A stretch of 6,520 nucleotides of DNA from Caryophanales bacterium UBA6769 (GTDB lineage: Bacteria; Bacillota; Bacilli; Bacillales; UBA6769), in the NCBI GenBank assembly GCA_002453275.1, contig DKGN01000202.1, forward strand, positions 1 through 6,520. The letters are read 5' to 3'. The notes beneath the pieces are model-generated. The model worked only from the letters and a program-made list of their open reading frames with translations. It was not told where the DNA came from and searched no databases. The position numbers and the translations under genes were made by a program. Positions 6,008 to 6,520 of the stretch are shown here, one piece after another. Numbering within the stretch: position 1 is the stretch's first letter; each line of letters opens with the position of its first letter.

Positions 6008-6015
6008 ATGTTTTC

Positions 6016-6324
6016 GTGACGTATCGATTTCTGTACGATGAACGACTCGGTATTCGCTTACCACAATTAGATGATAAGTGGGAAAAGTACTCGCGAGAAA
6101 CGAAGGAAGATATTTTATTAGAATGGGAAAAGATTCGCGGGATGATTCCAGATCGAATTCGAGCGATTGAAAAACAAATTGAACGGAAACAACAACTACT
6201 TGGCCAGGAAGAAAACTTTGAACGCTCTTGCGAAATTAATCATGACATAAGTGAACTTGCCTCAGTGATAAATGATTTGTGGCTATGGTTTCGGACTCGC
6301 CAGCACATTGGAGAAACACGCTAA
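6016..6324 (+). CDS. Small charged helical protein of unknown function, GTG start
   Basis: I do not recognise a characterised family. The 102-residue product is soluble-looking, rich in Glu, Arg, Lys and Gln, with no membrane segment or signal peptide. It opens TYRFLYDERLGIRLPQLD, has a likely helical or coiled-coil stretch at about 42-70 (IPDRIRAIEKQIERKQQ), and ends in a tryptophan-rich patch NDLWLWFRTRQH (86-97). The start is GTG at 6016, with AAGGGAG at 5997-6003 lying 12 bases away, rather far. There is no usable upstream start in this frame, and the nearer ATG at 6008 opens only a three-codon frame that stops over the GTG. The gene follows the EcsC-family gene by 8 bases and is probably cotranscribed. 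Sustained charge pattern and clean ends make it a real gene; function cannot be assigned. Confidence 0.78.
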   Translation: MTYRFLYDERLGIRLPQLDDKWEKYSRETKEDILLEWEKIRGMIPDRIRAIEKQIERKQQLLGQEENFERSCEINHDISELASVINDLWLWFRTRQHIGETR

Positions 6325-6376
6325 ACTTTCGGTTCTACATGATTTTCAAAAAACAATTGATAATGAAGGTTTTGAT

Positions 6377-6416
6377 TAAAAAAGGGCTTGCAGCTTAAAC
6401 TAGCTGTGCAGGCCCT
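6377..6416 (-). terminator. Rho-independent terminator of the minus-strand universal stress gene
   Basis: Read on the minus strand, AGGGCCTGCA pairs with TGCAAGCCCT (6383-6392 against 6407-6416, one G-T pair), and a further 3-bp GCT/AGC stem closes the loop after a 2-base bulge. Six T residues follow (6377-6383 region). On the plus strand no T-run follows, so termination of the convergent plus-strand operon here would be weak. The rest of 6325-6434 shows no gene. Confidence 0.85.
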
Positions 6417-6434
6417 GTTAAATATAGCTATCAA

Positions 6435-6520
6435 TTAAGCTTGTTCAACATTTTCTCTTACGACGAGAACGTCACATTTTGCACGACGGACGATTTGTTC
6501 AGATACGCTACCGATCAAAA
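6435..6520 (-). CDS. Universal stress protein (UspA family), C-terminal fragment cut by window edge
   Basis: Reading the minus strand into the TAA at 6435-6437 gives about 28 residues ending LIGSVSEQIVRRAKCDVLVVRENVEQA. The GSVSEQIVRRA...CDVLVVR pattern is the closing signature of the UspA fold: the G-S/T-V-S segment that contacts the nucleotide phosphates in ATP-binding members, then the last helix and the final beta strand. Full-length single-domain members are about 140-150 residues, so some 115 or more lie beyond the right edge, along with the promoter. The gene is convergent with the plus-strand operon and ends before a good terminator of its own. Family assignment is secure from this tail; the specific paralogue cannot be named. 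Confidence 0.88.
   Translation of the reverse strand, partial: LIGSVSEQIVRRAKCDVLVVRENVEQA

Noticed and set aside
1..6520. Mobile element, CRISPR array, tRNA, riboswitch or attachment site
   Set aside because: I found no transposase or integrase, spaced direct repeats, cloverleaf, T-box-like leader or duplicated core sequence. Intergenic gaps are all under about 125 bases.

Overview
The window looks like chromosomal core sequence of an endospore-forming member of the Bacillaceae. It is AT-rich and low-GC, with strong Shine-Dalgarno sites, an alpha/beta-type small acid-soluble spore protein, and a gene set resembling the thiI-ssp-sppA-yteJ-tpx-ytxK neighbourhood of Bacillus subtilis. I cannot name the species. 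An alkaliphilic Bacillus relative is a reasonable guess but is not shown by the sequence.

Layout. Positions 1-360 hold the C-terminal part of a cysteine desulfurase (NifZ/IscS-like), whose stop codon overlaps the start of thiI (360-1571). Together they form a tRNA 4-thiouridine sulfur-transfer pair. A spore DNA-binding protein gene (1658-1855) follows, with its own candidate forespore promoter and a textbook terminator. Next come sppA (1970-2977) and yteJ/sppI (2988-3458), a tightly spaced pair for a membrane peptidase and its RDD-domain partner. The thiol peroxidase gene tpx (3582-4079) ends at a strong hairpin terminator, which sits only a few bases before the ribosome binding site of ytxK (4163-5164), a SAM-dependent methyltransferase-like gene. 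A good sigma-A promoter in the tail of ytxK, inside a dyad-symmetric element, probably drives an EcsC-family gene (5210-6007) and a small charged conserved-looking protein (6016-6324). The window closes with a minus-strand universal stress protein fragment (6435-6520) and its terminator, convergent with the plus-strand genes.

All genes except the last lie on the plus strand. I see no insertion sequence, prophage, tRNA, rRNA, CRISPR array or clear sign of horizontal transfer, and no undescribed multigene system. The points worth a second look are regulatory (the terminator against ytxK, the dyad over the ecsC-like promoter, dyads before the spore gene, no visible SigW site at sppA) and two poorly understood proteins: YtxK with an altered catalytic motif, and the EcsC-like plus 102-residue pair.
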